This document shows positions 37,639-50,658 of a stretch of 64,000 nt of DNA, piece after piece; the stretch's first letter is position 1; each line of letters begins with the position of its first letter. Location: positions 2,542,001-2,606,000 of the forward strand of contig NZ_CP134399.1 in the NCBI RefSeq assembly GCF_002968295.1, written 5' to 3'. Made by a program: the position numbers and the translations under genes. The DNA comes from Mycobacterium sp. ITM-2016-00317. Lineage in GTDB: Bacteria; Actinomycetota; Actinomycetes; Mycobacteriales; Mycobacteriaceae. The notes under the pieces were generated by a model, which did not search any database, was not told where the DNA came from, and was given only the letters and a program-made list of their open reading frames with translations.

Positions 37639-38844
37639 CTAAAGCTCCAGAGCCTGATAGGTGTTGCGGACGAACTTCGGCTGAGCGCTCTGCAGCTTGG
37701 CCAGTGAGGTGTTCCCGGCGACCGCCGCGGCCGCGTCGGCGGTCAGGTTCGGCAGGTTCTGGATCAGGTAGATCAGGATGACGTCGGCCGACGGGTCGGC
37801 CTGCCACCACGTGCCGTAGGCGCCGGGCCAGGAGAACGTGCCGAGGCCGCCGGGGCCGAACAGCTGGCGTGACTTCGTGGGATCGGTCACCACCGACAGG
37901 TTCAGCCCGAACCCGCGGCCGACCCAGAACGGCGCACCCAGGAAGTCGTGGCGCTTCTGTTCGTCGGTGAGTCGATCGGTGCGCATCAGGCGCACCGACT
38001 CCTCGGACAACACCCGCACGCCGTCGAGTTCGCCGCCGGCCAGCAGCATCCGGGCGAAGCGCAGATAGTCGTCCGCCGTCGAGAACAGTCCCGCCCCGCC
38101 GGTGCAGAACGGGGGATCGACGATCGGCGGCGGACCCATCACGTCATGGCGCAGCGTGTTGTCCTTGTCCAACTGGTACATCGTGGCCGCGCGCCGCCTG
38201 CCGGTCGGCCCGACATGAAAGCCGGTGTCGGACATGCCGAGTGGGCCGAGGATCCGTTCGTTGAGGACCTCGCTGAGCGGCTTGCCCTCGATCCGCGACA
38301 ACGCGATACCCAGCACGTCGGTGGCGTGGCTGTAGGTCAGGCGCTCGCCGGGCTGGTGCACCAGCGGCAGCGCGGCCAGTTCGGTCAGCCAGCGGTCCTG
38401 GTCCTGGCGGGTCGGCAGCTTGCGGTAGGCGTCCGACAGCGGACCCACGACCGAGAACATGTATGCGAGCCCACTGCGGTGGGTCATCAGGTCGTCGATG
38501 GTGATGTGCCGCTGCGCGGGCACGGTGCGGTCAAGCCGGCCGCGGGGGTCGACCAGCACCCGCATGTCCGCGAGTTCGGGCAGCCAGGTCGCGACCCGGT
38601 CGTCGAGGTTGAGCCGGCCCTCCTCGATCAACGACATCGCCGCGGCCACCGTCACCGGCTTGGTCATCGACGCGATACGAAAGATGGTGTCGCGCTGCAT
38701 CGGTAGCCGCGCCTCGACGTCGCGGTAGCCCAACTCGTTGACCTGCCGCACCTCGCCGGCGTGCCAGACCAGCGTGACTGCGCCGGCCAGCAGTCCGGCG
38801 TCGATCGCTTCGACGATGGAGGTCTTGTTGCGGTCGAAGTTCAT
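37639..38844 (-). CDS. Serine hydrolase, beta-lactamase class C/EstB-like
   Basis: A 401-residue protein of the class C beta-lactamase fold. SMTK at 59-62 provides the nucleophile Ser59 and Lys62; Tyr171 in LTYSHATD occupies the YxN position (asparagine replaced by His173), which is common in esterases of this family. The C-terminal [17 protein letters not shown] fits the KTG-equivalent strand. No signal peptide is visible, so a cytoplasmic esterase or transacylase (EstB/lovD-like) is more likely than a true beta-lactamase. Divergent from pyrR. Confidence 0.88.
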   Translation of the reverse strand: MNFDRNKTSIVEAIDAGLLAGAVTLVWHAGEVRQVNELGYRDVEARLPMQRDTIFRIASMTKPVTVAAAMSLIEEGRLNLDDRVATWLPELADMRVLVDPRGRLDRTVPAQRHITIDDLMTHRSGLAYMFSVVGPLSDAYRKLPTRQDQDRWLTELAALPLVHQPGERLTYSHATDVLGIALSRIEGKPLSEVLNERILGPLGMSDTGFHVGPTGRRRAATMYQLDKDNTLRHDVMGPPPIVDPPFCTGGAGLFSTADDYLRFARMLLAGGELDGVRVLSEESVRLMRTDRLTDEQKRHDFLGAPFWVGRGFGLNLSVVTDPTKSRQLFGPGGLGTFSWPGAYGTWWQADPSADVILIYLIQNLPNLTADAAAAVAGNTSLAKLQSAQPKFVRNTYQALEL

Positions 38845-38913
38845 CCGGCCGAGGCTACCTGCCGAATACCTCGCTGCCCTGCGACGGTGCTAAGCTCGCC
38901 GCAGTTTCCGACA

Positions 38914-38950
38914 TCCTTTAACGACCCGTCCAGTGAGGCGGAGAAGGAGG
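38914..38950 (+). promoter_or_regulatory. PyrR-binding stem-loop covering the pyrR ribosome-binding site
   Basis: The pyr leader contains TCCAGTGAGG (38929-38938), close to the PyrR-binding loop consensus, closed by CCG/CGG (38926-38928 with 39-41). A lower stem TCCTTT (38914-38919) pairs with GAAGGA (38943-38948), which includes the Shine-Dalgarno AAGGAGG. PyrR-dependent translational repression was described in M. smegmatis; here UMP-bound PyrR would hold the site closed. A TAAGCT at 38891-38896 may be the -10. Confidence 0.72.
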
Positions 38951-38962
38951 TCAGGCTCACTC

Positions 38963-39544
38963 GTGGGCTCAACCGACCAACCCGGTCACGACCGGGAGCT
39001 GATGTCCTCAGCGGACGTCAGCCGCACCATCGCTCGTATCGCCCACCAGATCATCGAGAAGACCGCGCTCGACGGTCCCGACGGACCTCGCGTCATCCTC
39101 CTCGGTATCCCCACTCGCGGCGTGACGCTGGCCACCCGGCTGGCCCGCAACATCGCCGAGTTCAGCGGCGTCGACGTGGCACACGGAGCCCTCGACATCA
39201 CCCTCTACCGCGACGACCTGATGACCAAGCCGCCGCGGGCACTGGCGGCCACCTCCATCCCCGACGGCGGTATCGACGGCGCGCTGGTCGTCCTCGTCGA
39301 CGACGTGCTCTACTCCGGCCGGTCGGTGCGCTCCGCGCTGGACGCGCTGCGCGACCTCGGCCGGCCGAAGTCGGTCCAGCTCGCCGTGCTGGTCGACCGC
39401 GGGCACCGCGAACTGCCGATCCGCGCCGACTACGTCGGCAAGAACGTCCCGACCTCGCGCGCCGAGAACGTCAAGGTCCGGCTCACCGAGGACGACGGCG
39501 TCGACGTGATCTCCATCGCACCCTACGGAGGGCCTGCCAGGTGA
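38963..39544 (+). CDS. pyrR: Bifunctional pyr operon regulator / uracil phosphoribosyltransferase
   Basis: A 193-residue PRTase-fold protein. The PRPP loop is [17 protein letters not shown] (about 107-123), with [10 protein letters not shown] and [22 protein letters not shown] [20 protein letters not shown]. It binds pyr leader RNA when charged with UMP. GTG 38963 is taken as the start because the SD lies upstream and the extra N-terminus resembles M. tuberculosis PyrR; ATG 39002 is an alternative. Overlaps pyrB by 4 bp. Confidence 0.95.
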   Translation: MGSTDQPGHDRELMSSADVSRTIARIAHQIIEKTALDGPDGPRVILLGIPTRGVTLATRLARNIAEFSGVDVAHGALDITLYRDDLMTKPPRALAATSIPDGGIDGALVVLVDDVLYSGRSVRSALDALRDLGRPKSVQLAVLVDRGHRELPIRADYVGKNVPTSRAENVKVRLTEDDGVDVISIAPYGGPAR

Positions 39545-40488
39545 AGCACCTGCTGACCGCGGCCGATCTCAGCCGCGACGACGCCACCGCGATCCTCGAC
39601 AACGCCGACCGGTTCGCCGAGGCGCTGGTGGGCCGCGAGGTCAAGAAGCTGCCCACGCTGCGCGGCCGCACCATCATCACGATGTTCTACGAGAACTCCA
39701 CCAGGACCCGGGTGTCCTTCGAGGTGGCAGGCAAGTGGATGAGCGCCGACGTGATCAACGTCAGCGCCTCGGGATCCTCTGTCGCCAAAGGGGAATCGCT
39801 GCGGGACACCGCGCTGACGCTGCGCGCCGCGGGTGCCGACGCGCTGATCATCCGCCATCCCGCCTCCGGCGCCGCCCAGCAGCTTGCCGCCTGGACCGTC
39901 GACGAACACGGTGGCCCGTCGGTCATCAACGCCGGCGACGGCACCCACGAGCACCCCACCCAGGCACTGCTGGACGCGCTGACCATCCGGCAACGGCTCG
40001 GGTCCATCGAGGGCAGGCGCGTGGTCATCGTCGGCGACGTGCTGCACAGCCGGGTCGCTCGCTCCAACGTGGCGCTGCTGCACACGCTGGGCGCGGAGGT
40101 GGTGCTCGTCGCACCTCCGACGCTGTTGCCGGTCGGGGTCGCGGACTGGCCGGTGACCGTGTCGCAGGAACTCGACGCCGAGCTGCCGCTGGCCGACGCC
40201 GTGCTGATGCTGCGCGTGCAGGCCGAACGGATGAACGGCGGCTTCTTCCCGTCCTCCCGCGAGTACTCGGTGCGCTACGGGCTGTCGGAGAAGCGGCAGG
40301 CCAGGCTGGCCGAGCATGCCGTGGTGCTGCACCCTGGGCCGATGCTGCGCGGCATGGAGATCGCGCACTCGGTGGCGGATTCCTCGCAATCGGCAGTGCT
40401 GCAACAGGTTTCCAACGGTGTTCACGTCCGGATGGCGGTGCTGTTCCACCTGCTCGTCGGAGCTGAAGAGGAGGCGATCAGCGCATGA
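39541..40488 (+). CDS. pyrB: Aspartate carbamoyltransferase catalytic subunit
   Basis: A 315-residue ATCase making carbamoyl-aspartate. Carbamoyl-phosphate site [21 protein letters not shown], the SVAKGESL loop and C-terminal [11 protein letters not shown] are present. Starts at GTG 39541 overlapping pyrR, ends overlapping pyrC by 4 bp. No regulatory pyrI gene follows, as expected for actinobacteria. Confidence 0.98.
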   Translation: MKHLLTAADLSRDDATAILDNADRFAEALVGREVKKLPTLRGRTIITMFYENSTRTRVSFEVAGKWMSADVINVSASGSSVAKGESLRDTALTLRAAGADALIIRHPASGAAQQLAAWTVDEHGGPSVINAGDGTHEHPTQALLDALTIRQRLGSIEGRRVVIVGDVLHSRVARSNVALLHTLGAEVVLVAPPTLLPVGVADWPVTVSQELDAELPLADAVLMLRVQAERMNGGFFPSSREYSVRYGLSEKRQARLAEHAVVLHPGPMLRGMEIAHSVADSSQSAVLQQVSNGVHVRMAVLFHLLVGAEEEAISA

Positions 40489-41774
40489 CGGTTCTCAAGG
40501 GAGTCCGTCTCTACGGCGAGGGTGACCCGGTCGACGTGCTGGTGCGCGACGGGCAGATCGCCGAGATCGGCGAAGGCCTGACCGCGGGCGCCGACGACAC
40601 GGTGATCGACTGCACGGGCCAGATCCTGCTGCCGGGCTTCGTCGACCTGCACACACATCTGCGCGAACCCGGCCGCGAGTACGCCGAGGACATCGAGACC
40701 GGTTCTGCCGCAGCGGCTCTCGGCGGCTACACGGCGGTGTTCGCGATGGCCAACACCGACCCGGTCGCCGACTCGGTGGTGGTCACCGATCACGTGTGGC
40801 ACCGCGGCAGGGAGGTCGGCCTGGTCGACGTCCACCCCGTCGGCGCGGTCACCGTCGGGCTCAAGGGCAAGCAGCTCACCGAGATGGGGCTGATGGCCGC
40901 CGGCGCCGGCCAGGTCCGGATGTTCTCCGACGACGGTGCCTGCGTGGACGATCCGCTGGTCATGCGCAGGGCGCTGGAGTACGCCTCGGGCCTGGGCGTG
41001 CTGATCGCCCAGCACGCCGAGGAGCCCCGGCTGACCGTCGGCGCGGTGGCCCACGAGGGCCCGAACGCCGCCCGGCTCGGGCTGGCCGGCTGGCCACGCG
41101 CGGCCGAGGAGTCCATCGTCGCCCGCGACGCGCTGCTGGCCCGCGACGCCGGCGCCCGCGTGCACATCTGCCACGCCTCGACGACAGGCACCGTGGAGCT
41201 GATCAGGTGGGCCAAGGAACAGGGCATCTCGATCACCGCCGAGGTCACCCCGCATCACCTGCTGCTCGACGACACCCGCCTGCAGACCTACGACGGGCGC
41301 AACCGGGTGAACCCGCCGCTGCGCGAGGCCGCCGACGCCGTGGCCCTGCGGCAGGCGCTCGCCGACGGCGTGATCGACTGCGTGGCCACCGATCACGCGC
41401 CGCACGCCGAGCACGAGAAGATGTGCGAGTTCGCCAACGCCAAGCCCGGCATGCTGGGTCTGCAGACCGCTCTCTCGGTCGTCGCCGAGACCATGGTCGA
41501 GCCCGGCCTGCTGACCTGGCGTGACGTGGCCAGGGTGATGAGCGAGGCACCCGCGCGGATCGTCGGTCTGCCGGATCAGGGCCGACCGCTGGAGGTCGGT
41601 GAGCCGGCCAACCTGACCGTGGTCGACCCGGCGGCGCGCTGGACCGTACAGGGCCCGGCGCTGGCGAGCCGCTCGGACAACACGCCGTATGAGGACATGG
41701 AACTGCCGGCCGTGGTCACCGTGACGATGCTGCGCGGCAGGATCACCGCGCGCGACGGGAAGGTGACGGAGTGA
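40485..41774 (+). CDS. pyrC: Dihydroorotase
   Basis: A 429-residue amidohydrolase closing carbamoyl-aspartate to dihydroorotate. Zinc-site motif [13 protein letters not shown] with HxH, HICHAST, EVTPHHL and the catalytic Asp in VATDHAPH. Class I (long) dihydroorotase length. Overlaps pyrB and the following membrane-protein gene by 4 bp each. Confidence 0.97.
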   Translation: MTVLKGVRLYGEGDPVDVLVRDGQIAEIGEGLTAGADDTVIDCTGQILLPGFVDLHTHLREPGREYAEDIETGSAAAALGGYTAVFAMANTDPVADSVVVTDHVWHRGREVGLVDVHPVGAVTVGLKGKQLTEMGLMAAGAGQVRMFSDDGACVDDPLVMRRALEYASGLGVLIAQHAEEPRLTVGAVAHEGPNAARLGLAGWPRAAEESIVARDALLARDAGARVHICHASTTGTVELIRWAKEQGISITAEVTPHHLLLDDTRLQTYDGRNRVNPPLREAADAVALRQALADGVIDCVATDHAPHAEHEKMCEFANAKPGMLGLQTALSVVAETMVEPGLLTWRDVARVMSEAPARIVGLPDQGRPLEVGEPANLTVVDPAARWTVQGPALASRSDNTPYEDMELPAVVTVTMLRGRITARDGKVTE

Positions 41775-42274
41775 ACACCCCGACGCTGGTGGCCTCGCTG
41801 GTGCTCGCGGCGATCCTGGCGTTGCTGATCGCGGTGCTGATCCAGGCGATGATGCGTGGCTGGCGACGCCGAGTCGAACGCCAGGCCAAGCTGATCGGCA
41901 CGCTGCCGTCGCTGCCCGACAGCGTGGGGCCGGCGCTCATCCCTGCCACCAAGGGCCTCTACATCGGCAGCACGCTGGCGCCGCACTGGAACGACCGCGT
42001 CGCCGCCGGCGACCTGGGCTTCCGCGCCAAAGCCGTCCTCACCCGCTACCCCGAAGGAATCATGTTGCAGCGCACCGGCGCCGGGCCGATCTGGATACCC
42101 GACGACGCCATCTCCGAGATCCGCACCGAGAAGAACCTGGCCGGTAAGGCCCTGACCCACGAGGGCATCCTGGCGATCCGCTGGCGACTGCCGTCGGGGA
42201 CCGAGATCGACACCGGGTTCCGCGCCGACAACCGCGGCGACTACGCGAAATGGCTCCCCGAGGAGGTGGCATGA
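41771..42274 (+). CDS. Single-pass membrane protein in the pyr operon (Rv1382-type)
   Basis: A 167-residue protein with one N-terminal membrane segment (about residues 5-27), a basic stop ([10 protein letters not shown]) and a soluble domain with [16 protein letters not shown] and [17 protein letters not shown]. It lies between pyrC and carA with 4-bp overlaps on both sides, the place of Rv1382 in M. tuberculosis. The soluble part looks like a PH-type beta domain, but that is a guess. No link to pyrimidine chemistry is known. Confidence 0.85.
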   Translation: MNTPTLVASLVLAAILALLIAVLIQAMMRGWRRRVERQAKLIGTLPSLPDSVGPALIPATKGLYIGSTLAPHWNDRVAAGDLGFRAKAVLTRYPEGIMLQRTGAGPIWIPDDAISEIRTEKNLAGKALTHEGILAIRWRLPSGTEIDTGFRADNRGDYAKWLPEEVA

Positions 42275-43409
42275 CGAACAAGGCCCTGCTGGTGCTGGAG
42301 GACGGCCGCATATTCACCGGCACGACGTTCGGCGCGGTCGGCGAGACCCTCGGTGAGGCGGTGTTCTCGACCGGGATGTCGGGATATCAGGAGACGCTCA
42401 CCGATCCGAGCTACCACCGCCAGATCGTGATCGCCACCGCGCCGCAGATCGGCAACACCGGCTGGAACCACGACGACAGCGAAAGCCGCGGCGACAAGAT
42501 CTGGGTCGCCGGCTACGCCGTCCGGGACCCGTCGCCGCGCGCGTCGAACTGGCGGGCCACCGGCACCCTCGACGACGAGCTCACACGTCAGGGCATCGTC
42601 GGCATCGCCGGCATCGACACCCGCGCGGTCGTGCGCCACCTGCGCAGCCGTGGCTCGATGAAGGCAGGCATCTTCAGCGGCGCCGCCGCCGAGGCGCCGG
42701 TCGAGGAACTGGTCAGCCGGGTGCGCGGTCAGGAGTCCATGCTCGGCGCCGACCTGGCCGGCGAGGTCAGCACCGACGCCGGATATGTGGTCGAACCCGA
42801 AGGGCCGCCGAGATTCACCGTGGCGGCTCTGGACCTGGGCATCAAGACCAACACACCGCGCAACTTCGCCAAGCGGGGCATCCGCAGTGTGGTGCTGCCG
42901 TCCGCGGCGACGTTCGAGCAGATCGCCGAGGTCAAGCCCGACGGTGTCTTCCTGTCCAACGGTCCGGGCGACCCGGCGACCGCCGACCACATCGTCGCCG
43001 TCACCCGCGACGTGCTCGAAGCCGGTATCCCGTTGTTCGGCATCTGCTTCGGCAACCAGATCCTGGGCCGGGCGCTGGGGCTGGCCACCTACAAGATGGT
43101 GTTCGGCCACCGCGGCATCAACATCCCGGTGATGGACCACACCACCGGCCGGGTCTCGATCACCGCGCAGAACCACGGCTTCGCGTTGGAAGGCGAGGCG
43201 GGCCAGACGTTCGACACGCCGTTCGGCCGGGCCGAGGTCAGCCACACCTGCGCCAACGACGGTGTGGTGGAGGGGGTCCGGCTGAGCAACGGCCGCGCCT
43301 TCTCGGTGCAGTACCACCCCGAGGCGGCCGCGGGCCCGCGGGACGCCGAATACCTCTTCGATCAGTTCATCGACCTCATGAACCAGGGCAAGCCCGGGGA
43401 GTCCAACTA

Positions 43410-43410
<1 letters not shown>
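42271..43410 (+). CDS. carA: Carbamoyl-phosphate synthase small (glutaminase) subunit
   Basis: A 379-residue subunit that hydrolyses glutamine and passes ammonia to CarB. N-terminal domain [27 protein letters not shown] in pieces; class I glutaminase with nucleophile Cys in [11 protein letters not shown] and His-Glu in QYHPEA. ATG 42271 follows GAGGAGG and overlaps the previous stop. Ends one base into the carB ATG. Confidence 0.98.
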
Positions 43411-46748
<3,338 letters not shown>

Positions 46749-46750
46749 CG

Positions 46751-47569
46751 GTGAGCGGGTTCGGTGAACGTCTCGCCGAGGCCATGGCGCTGCGCGGCCC
46801 GCTGTGCCTGGGCATCGACCCGCATCCCGAACTGCTGCGGGCCTGGGGGCTGAGCACCGACGCCGCCGGGCTGGCCGCGTTCAGCGAGCTGTGTGTGGCG
46901 GCGTTTCAGGACTTCGCGGTGGTCAAGCCGCAGGTCGCGTTCTTCGAGGCGTACGGGTCGGCCGGCTACGCCGTGCTGGAGCGCACGATCGCCGACCTGC
47001 GGGAGGCCGGGGTGCTGGTGCTCGCCGACGCCAAGCGTGGCGACATCGGGTCCACCATGGCCGCCTACGCGGCCGCCTGGGCCGGTGACTCGCCGCTGGC
47101 CGCCGACGCGGTGACGGCATCGCCCTACCTGGGGTTCGGGTCGCTGCAGCCGCTGCTGGACACCGCCCGCGAACACGGCCGGGGGGTCTTCGTGCTGGCC
47201 GCGACGTCCAACCCGGAGGGCGCGTCGGTGCAGCGCGCCGCCGGGGCGGGCGGGCGCACGGTGGCGCAGTCGATCGTGGACGCCGCCGCCGAGGTCAACC
47301 GCAGTACCGGAAGCAGCGACGTCGGGGTGGTGGTCGGTGCGACGCTGGCCGACCCGCCTGACGTCAGCGCGCTGGACGGCCCCGTGCTGGTGCCGGGGGT
47401 CGGTGCCCAGGGCGGTCGCCCGGAGGCCCTCGCGGGCCTCGGAGGGGCGGCGCCGGGCCGGCTGCTGCCCGCGGTCTCCCGTGACGTGCTGCGGGCCGGT
47501 CCGGACCTCGCGAAGCTGCGCGCGGCCGCCGCGCGGATGCGCGACTCCGTCGCCTATCTGGGCAGCTAG
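46751..47569 (+). CDS. pyrF: Orotidine 5'-phosphate decarboxylase (type 2)
   Basis: A 272-residue decarboxylase giving UMP. The active-site signature [15 protein letters not shown] contains the catalytic Lys/Asp pair of the PyrF subfamily 2, longer than E. coli PyrF. Other parts: [38 protein letters not shown] 46751 is two bases after the carB stop; last gene of the pyr operon. Confidence 0.97.
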   Translation: MSGFGERLAEAMALRGPLCLGIDPHPELLRAWGLSTDAAGLAAFSELCVAAFQDFAVVKPQVAFFEAYGSAGYAVLERTIADLREAGVLVLADAKRGDIGSTMAAYAAAWAGDSPLAADAVTASPYLGFGSLQPLLDTAREHGRGVFVLAATSNPEGASVQRAAGAGGRTVAQSIVDAAAEVNRSTGSSDVGVVVGATLADPPDVSALDGPVLVPGVGAQGGRPEALAGLGGAAPGRLLPAVSRDVLRAGPDLAKLRAAAARMRDSVAYLGS

Positions 47570-47949
47570 GACGCTCGTCGCGCCGGGCGGTTGCGACACG
47601 CCCGACACGCGATGACCAGGGAAATTCTCAGAGGATCACGTCACCGCGCCACGTGCCCGGGGGCCACACGGCAGGTAGTTTCGCCGGCAAACATCCCGGA
47701 ACCACGAATACCTGTCGTATGCAGGCTGTTTGGTATCGAAAGACCCCGGCAGGCGTGTGCCGACGCTGCGTCTGCGCAGACTGGGCAGGTGTCGGGCAGC
47801 GCGCTACACGCTGGGGTTTTGATGCGACAAGCCGGGGGTGGGGTTAGCTTTCGTCAGGCTGCGTGGGTACGGTCGTCCACGCTGGCTGGTTCTGGTTCCG
47901 CCACTACCAGCCGAGACAAATCAGTTGATGGACGATACGGAGGAAACCC
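47570..47949 (+). other. 380-bp intergenic region and presumed long mihF leader
   Basis: No credible gene lies here; small frames lack coding character. The region is less GC-rich than its neighbours and holds a perfect 12-bp palindrome GTCTGCGCAGAC (47770-47781). A TTGATG (about 47818) followed after about 18 bases by TTAGCT could be a promoter for mihF. The mihF ribosome-binding site ACGGAGGAAAC ends just before its GTG. Confidence 0.5.
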
Positions 47950-48267
47950 GTGGCCCTTCCCCAGTTGACCGACGAACAGCGCGCGGCAGCGTTGGAGAAG
48001 GCTGCTGCCGCACGTCGAGCGCGAGCCGAGCTCAAAGACCGGCTCAAGCGCGGCGGCACCAACCTCAAGCAGGTGCTCAAGGACGCAGAGACCGATGAGG
48101 TCCTGGGCAAGATGAAGGTCTCCGCGCTGCTCGAGGCCCTGCCCAAGGTGGGCAAGGTCAAGGCGCAAGAGATCATGACCGAACTCGAGATCGCCCCGAC
48201 CCGCCGGTTGCGCGGTCTCGGCGATCGCCAGCGCAAGGCCCTGCTGGAAAAGTTCGACTTTTCCTAA
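47950..48267 (+). CDS. mihF: Mycobacterial integration host factor MihF
   Basis: A 105-residue nucleoid protein, basic and helical, with [20 protein letters not shown] and the helix-two-turn-helix-like stretch [19 protein letters not shown] (residues about 64-82), then [18 protein letters not shown]. MihF binds DNA, helps L5 phage integration and compacts the chromosome. The GTG start has GGAGG directly upstream and gives the short functional form; the M. tuberculosis homologue was once annotated with a long N-terminal extension. Eight bp before gmk. Confidence 0.96.
   Translation: MALPQLTDEQRAAALEKAAAARRARAELKDRLKRGGTNLKQVLKDAETDEVLGKMKVSALLEALPKVGKVKAQEIMTELEIAPTRRLRGLGDRQRKALLEKFDFS
48246..48264 (+). 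other. Perfect hairpin at the 3' end of mihF
   Basis: GGAAAAG (48246-48252), loop TTCGA, CTTTTCC (48258-48264): a 7-bp stem lying inside the last codons of mihF and ending one base before its TAA, just upstream of the gmk start. It may lower gmk translation or mark a processing site. It lacks a T-run, so it is not a classical terminator. Confidence 0.4.
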
Positions 48268-48274
48268 AAGGGCT

Positions 48275-48886
48275 GTGAGCGAGGGCAGAGGGCCGGACGG
48301 CGCATCCAGGGCAACGGTCCTGGTGTTGTCCGGCCCCTCTGCCGTCGGAAAGTCCACCGTCGTCCGGTGCCTGCGCGAGCGGATCCCGGACATGTACTTC
48401 AGCGTCTCGGCGACCACGCGCGCCCCGCGGCCCGGTGAAGTCGACGGAGTGGACTACTTCTTCGTGACGGCAGAGCGATTTCAGCAGCTCATCGACGAGG
48501 GCGCGCTCCTCGAATGGGCGGACATCCACGGCGGATTGCACCGTTCGGGCACCCCGGCCGCGCCGGTGCGTGCGGCCACCGAGGCGGGCAGACCGGTACT
48601 GATCGAGGTCGACCTCGCCGGTGCACGAGCGGTCAAACGGGCGCTGCCCGAGGCCGTCACCGTGTTCCTGGCACCCCCCAGCTGGGAGGTGCTGGAGCGG
48701 CGCCTGATCGGCCGGGGCACCGAGACACCCGAGGTGAGGGCGCGCAGGCTGCAGACCGCCAGAGACGAGTTGGCGGCGCAGGGCGACTTCGACCGCGTGG
48801 TCGTCAACGGGCAATTGGAGTCTGCCTGCGCAGAATTGGTATCCTTGCTGGTGGCCCACGCGCCGGTGCGGCACGACCAGGCTTGA
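48275..48886 (+). CDS. gmk: Guanylate kinase
   Basis: A 203-residue P-loop kinase converting GMP to GDP. Walker [13 protein letters not shown] (about 18-29), GMP-binding [21 protein letters not shown] in pieces and LLEWADIHG, lid region [16 protein letters not shown] 48275 lies 8 bp after mihF. First of gmk-rpoZ-coaBC. Confidence 0.97.
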   Translation: MSEGRGPDGASRATVLVLSGPSAVGKSTVVRCLRERIPDMYFSVSATTRAPRPGEVDGVDYFFVTAERFQQLIDEGALLEWADIHGGLHRSGTPAAPVRAATEAGRPVLIEVDLAGARAVKRALPEAVTVFLAPPSWEVLERRLIGRGTETPEVRARRLQTARDELAAQGDFDRVVVNGQLESACAELVSLLVAHAPVRHDQA

Positions 48887-48941
48887 TCGCCCCCTGCACC
48901 ATCCGACGCTTCATCTTCACAATCGCCAGGAGAACTTCTAC

Positions 48942-49244
48942 GTGAGCACCCCGCACGCCGACCCGGTGGGCATCGATCCGGCCGCCGCCAGCGCCTACGA
49001 CACACCGCTGGGCATCACCAACCCGCCCATCGACGAGCTGCTGGACCGCGCGTCGAGCAAGTACGCGCTGGTGATCTACGCCGCCAAGCGTGCCCGCCAG
49101 ATCAACGATTACTACAACCAGCTCGGCGACGGCATCCTCGAATACGTCGGCCCGCTCGTCGAGCCGGGGCTGCAGGAGAAGCCGCTGTCGATCGCGATGC
49201 GCGAGATCCACGGCGACCTCCTCGAACACACCGAGGGCGAGTAG
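48942..49244 (+). CDS. rpoZ: RNA polymerase omega subunit
   Basis: A 100-residue omega subunit that stabilises the beta-prime subunit. Core [20 protein letters not shown] split near residues 24-43, then [10 protein letters not shown] and the conserved ending with [19 protein letters not shown] 48942 is preceded by CAGGAG. Typical mycobacterial length. Confidence 0.97.
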   Translation: MSTPHADPVGIDPAAASAYDTPLGITNPPIDELLDRASSKYALVIYAAKRARQINDYYNQLGDGILEYVGPLVEPGLQEKPLSIAMREIHGDLLEHTEGE

Positions 49245-49260
49245 CCGGGGCGGCCCCCCA

Positions 49261-50508
49261 GTGGAGCGCAAGCGGATCATCGTCGGCGTCGCCGGTGGCA
49301 TCGCTGCCTACAAGGCCGCTTCGGTGGTCCGCCAGCTGACCGAGGCAGGGCACAGCGTGCGGGTGGTTCCCACCGAATCCGCGCTGCGTTTCGTGGGCGC
49401 CGCGACGTTCGAGGCGCTGTCGGGCAACCCGGTGCACACCGGCGTGTTCGAGGACGTCCACGAGGTGCCGCATGTGCGGATCGGCCAGACCGCCGACCTC
49501 GTCGTCGTCGCTCCGGCGACCGCCGACCTGCTGGCCCGGGCCACCGTCGGGCGTGCCGACGACCTGCTGACCGCGACACTGCTGACCGCGCGGTGTCCGG
49601 TGCTCTACGCGCCGGCGATGCACACCGAGATGTGGCTGCACCCGGCGACCAGCGAGAACGTGGCGACGCTACGCAAGCGCGGAGCGGTCGTCATGGAGCC
49701 CGCCTCGGGTCGGCTCACCGGCGCCGACACCGGACCCGGACGACTTCCCGAGGCCGAGGAGATCAGCACGCTGGCCCAGCTGCTGCTGGCCCGCGCCGAC
49801 GCGCTGCCCTACGACCTGGCCGGCGTGAAGGTCCTGGTGACCGCCGGCGGCACCCGTGAGCCGATCGACCCGGTGCGCTTCATCGGCAACCGCAGCTCCG
49901 GCAAGCAGGGCTACGCGGTGGCCCGGGTGATGGCCCAGCGCGGCGCCGACGTCACCCTCATCGCCGGTAACACCGCCGGACTGGTCGGCCCGGCAGGCGT
50001 GCACGTCGCCCATGTCGGATCGGCCGCGCAACTGCGCGACGCGGTGTCCAAGCACGCGCCGGACGCGAACGTGCTCGTGATGGCCGCCGCGGTGGCCGAC
50101 TTCCGGCCGGCCAACCCGGCCACGAGCAAGATCAAGAAGGGTCCGACCGAAGAGGGCGACCCCACCATCGAGCTGATCCGCAACGACGACGTGCTGGCCG
50201 GCGCAGTCCGGGCCCGCCGCGACGGACAGCTGCCCAACATGCAGGCCATCGTAGGATTCGCCGCCGAGACCGGCGACGCGAACGGCGACGTGCTGTTCCA
50301 CGCCCGGGCCAAGCTGCGGCGCAAAGGCTGCGATTTGCTGGTCGTCAACGCGGTCGGAGAGAACCGGGCCTTCGAGGTAGACCACAACGACGGGTGGCTG
50401 TTGTCGGCCGACGGCACGGAGACGGCGCTGGAGCATGGGTCGAAGACCGTCATCGCGAGTCGTATTGTGGACGCGATCGCAGGTTGCCTGCACTCAGGTG
50501 GAGGGTAG
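49261..50508 (+). CDS. coaBC: Bifunctional phosphopantothenoylcysteine decarboxylase / synthetase
   Basis: A 415-residue bifunctional CoA-pathway enzyme. N-terminal flavin decarboxylase CoaC: VGVAGGIAAYKA, VPHVRIG with the active-site His, and APAMHTEMW; C-terminal synthetase CoaB from about residue 185: VLVTAGGTREPIDPVRFIGN and NRSSGKQGYAVA, MAAAVADFRP and KIKK. Joins cysteine to phosphopantothenate and decarboxylates. GTG 49261 is 16 bp after rpoZ. Confidence 0.97.
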   Translation: MERKRIIVGVAGGIAAYKAASVVRQLTEAGHSVRVVPTESALRFVGAATFEALSGNPVHTGVFEDVHEVPHVRIGQTADLVVVAPATADLLARATVGRADDLLTATLLTARCPVLYAPAMHTEMWLHPATSENVATLRKRGAVVMEPASGRLTGADTGPGRLPEAEEISTLAQLLLARADALPYDLAGVKVLVTAGGTREPIDPVRFIGNRSSGKQGYAVARVMAQRGADVTLIAGNTAGLVGPAGVHVAHVGSAAQLRDAVSKHAPDANVLVMAAAVADFRPANPATSKIKKGPTEEGDPTIELIRNDDVLAGAVRARRDGQLPNMQAIVGFAAETGDANGDVLFHARAKLRRKGCDLLVVNAVGENRAFEVDHNDGWLLSADGTETALEHGSKTVIASRIVDAIAGCLHSGGG

Positions 50509-50566
50509 GCCAGACAGCACACGTCAGCGTGCGCGTAAGGGTTGCGCGCAGCGGGGGGACACGCTT

Positions 50567-50583
50567 GGGTGCTAGAGGCACCC
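50567..50583 (+). terminator. Short hairpin between coaBC and metK
   Basis: GGGTGC (50567-50572), TAGAG loop, GCACCC (50578-50583) forms a perfect 6-bp stem in the 150-bp gap before metK. No T-run follows, which is usual for mycobacterial intrinsic terminators. It could equally be a leader element of metK. I saw no recognisable SAM-riboswitch core. Confidence 0.35.
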
Positions 50584-50658
50584 GGCGCGGCGTTGCCTCC
50601 GCAGGTATAAGTTGACTGACTAACTATCTCAGGTTCGCTTGAGTGGAAGGAATCGGAC

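Noticed and set aside
47591..47968. Small open frames between pyrF and mihF as genes.
   Set aside because: Atypical composition, poor starts and overlap with the mihF ribosome-binding site or coding region; no similarity recognised.
50509..50658. A SAM riboswitch upstream of metK.
   Set aside because: I could find only short hairpins (for example 50567-50583) and no recognisable SAM-I, SAM-II or SAM-IV core.
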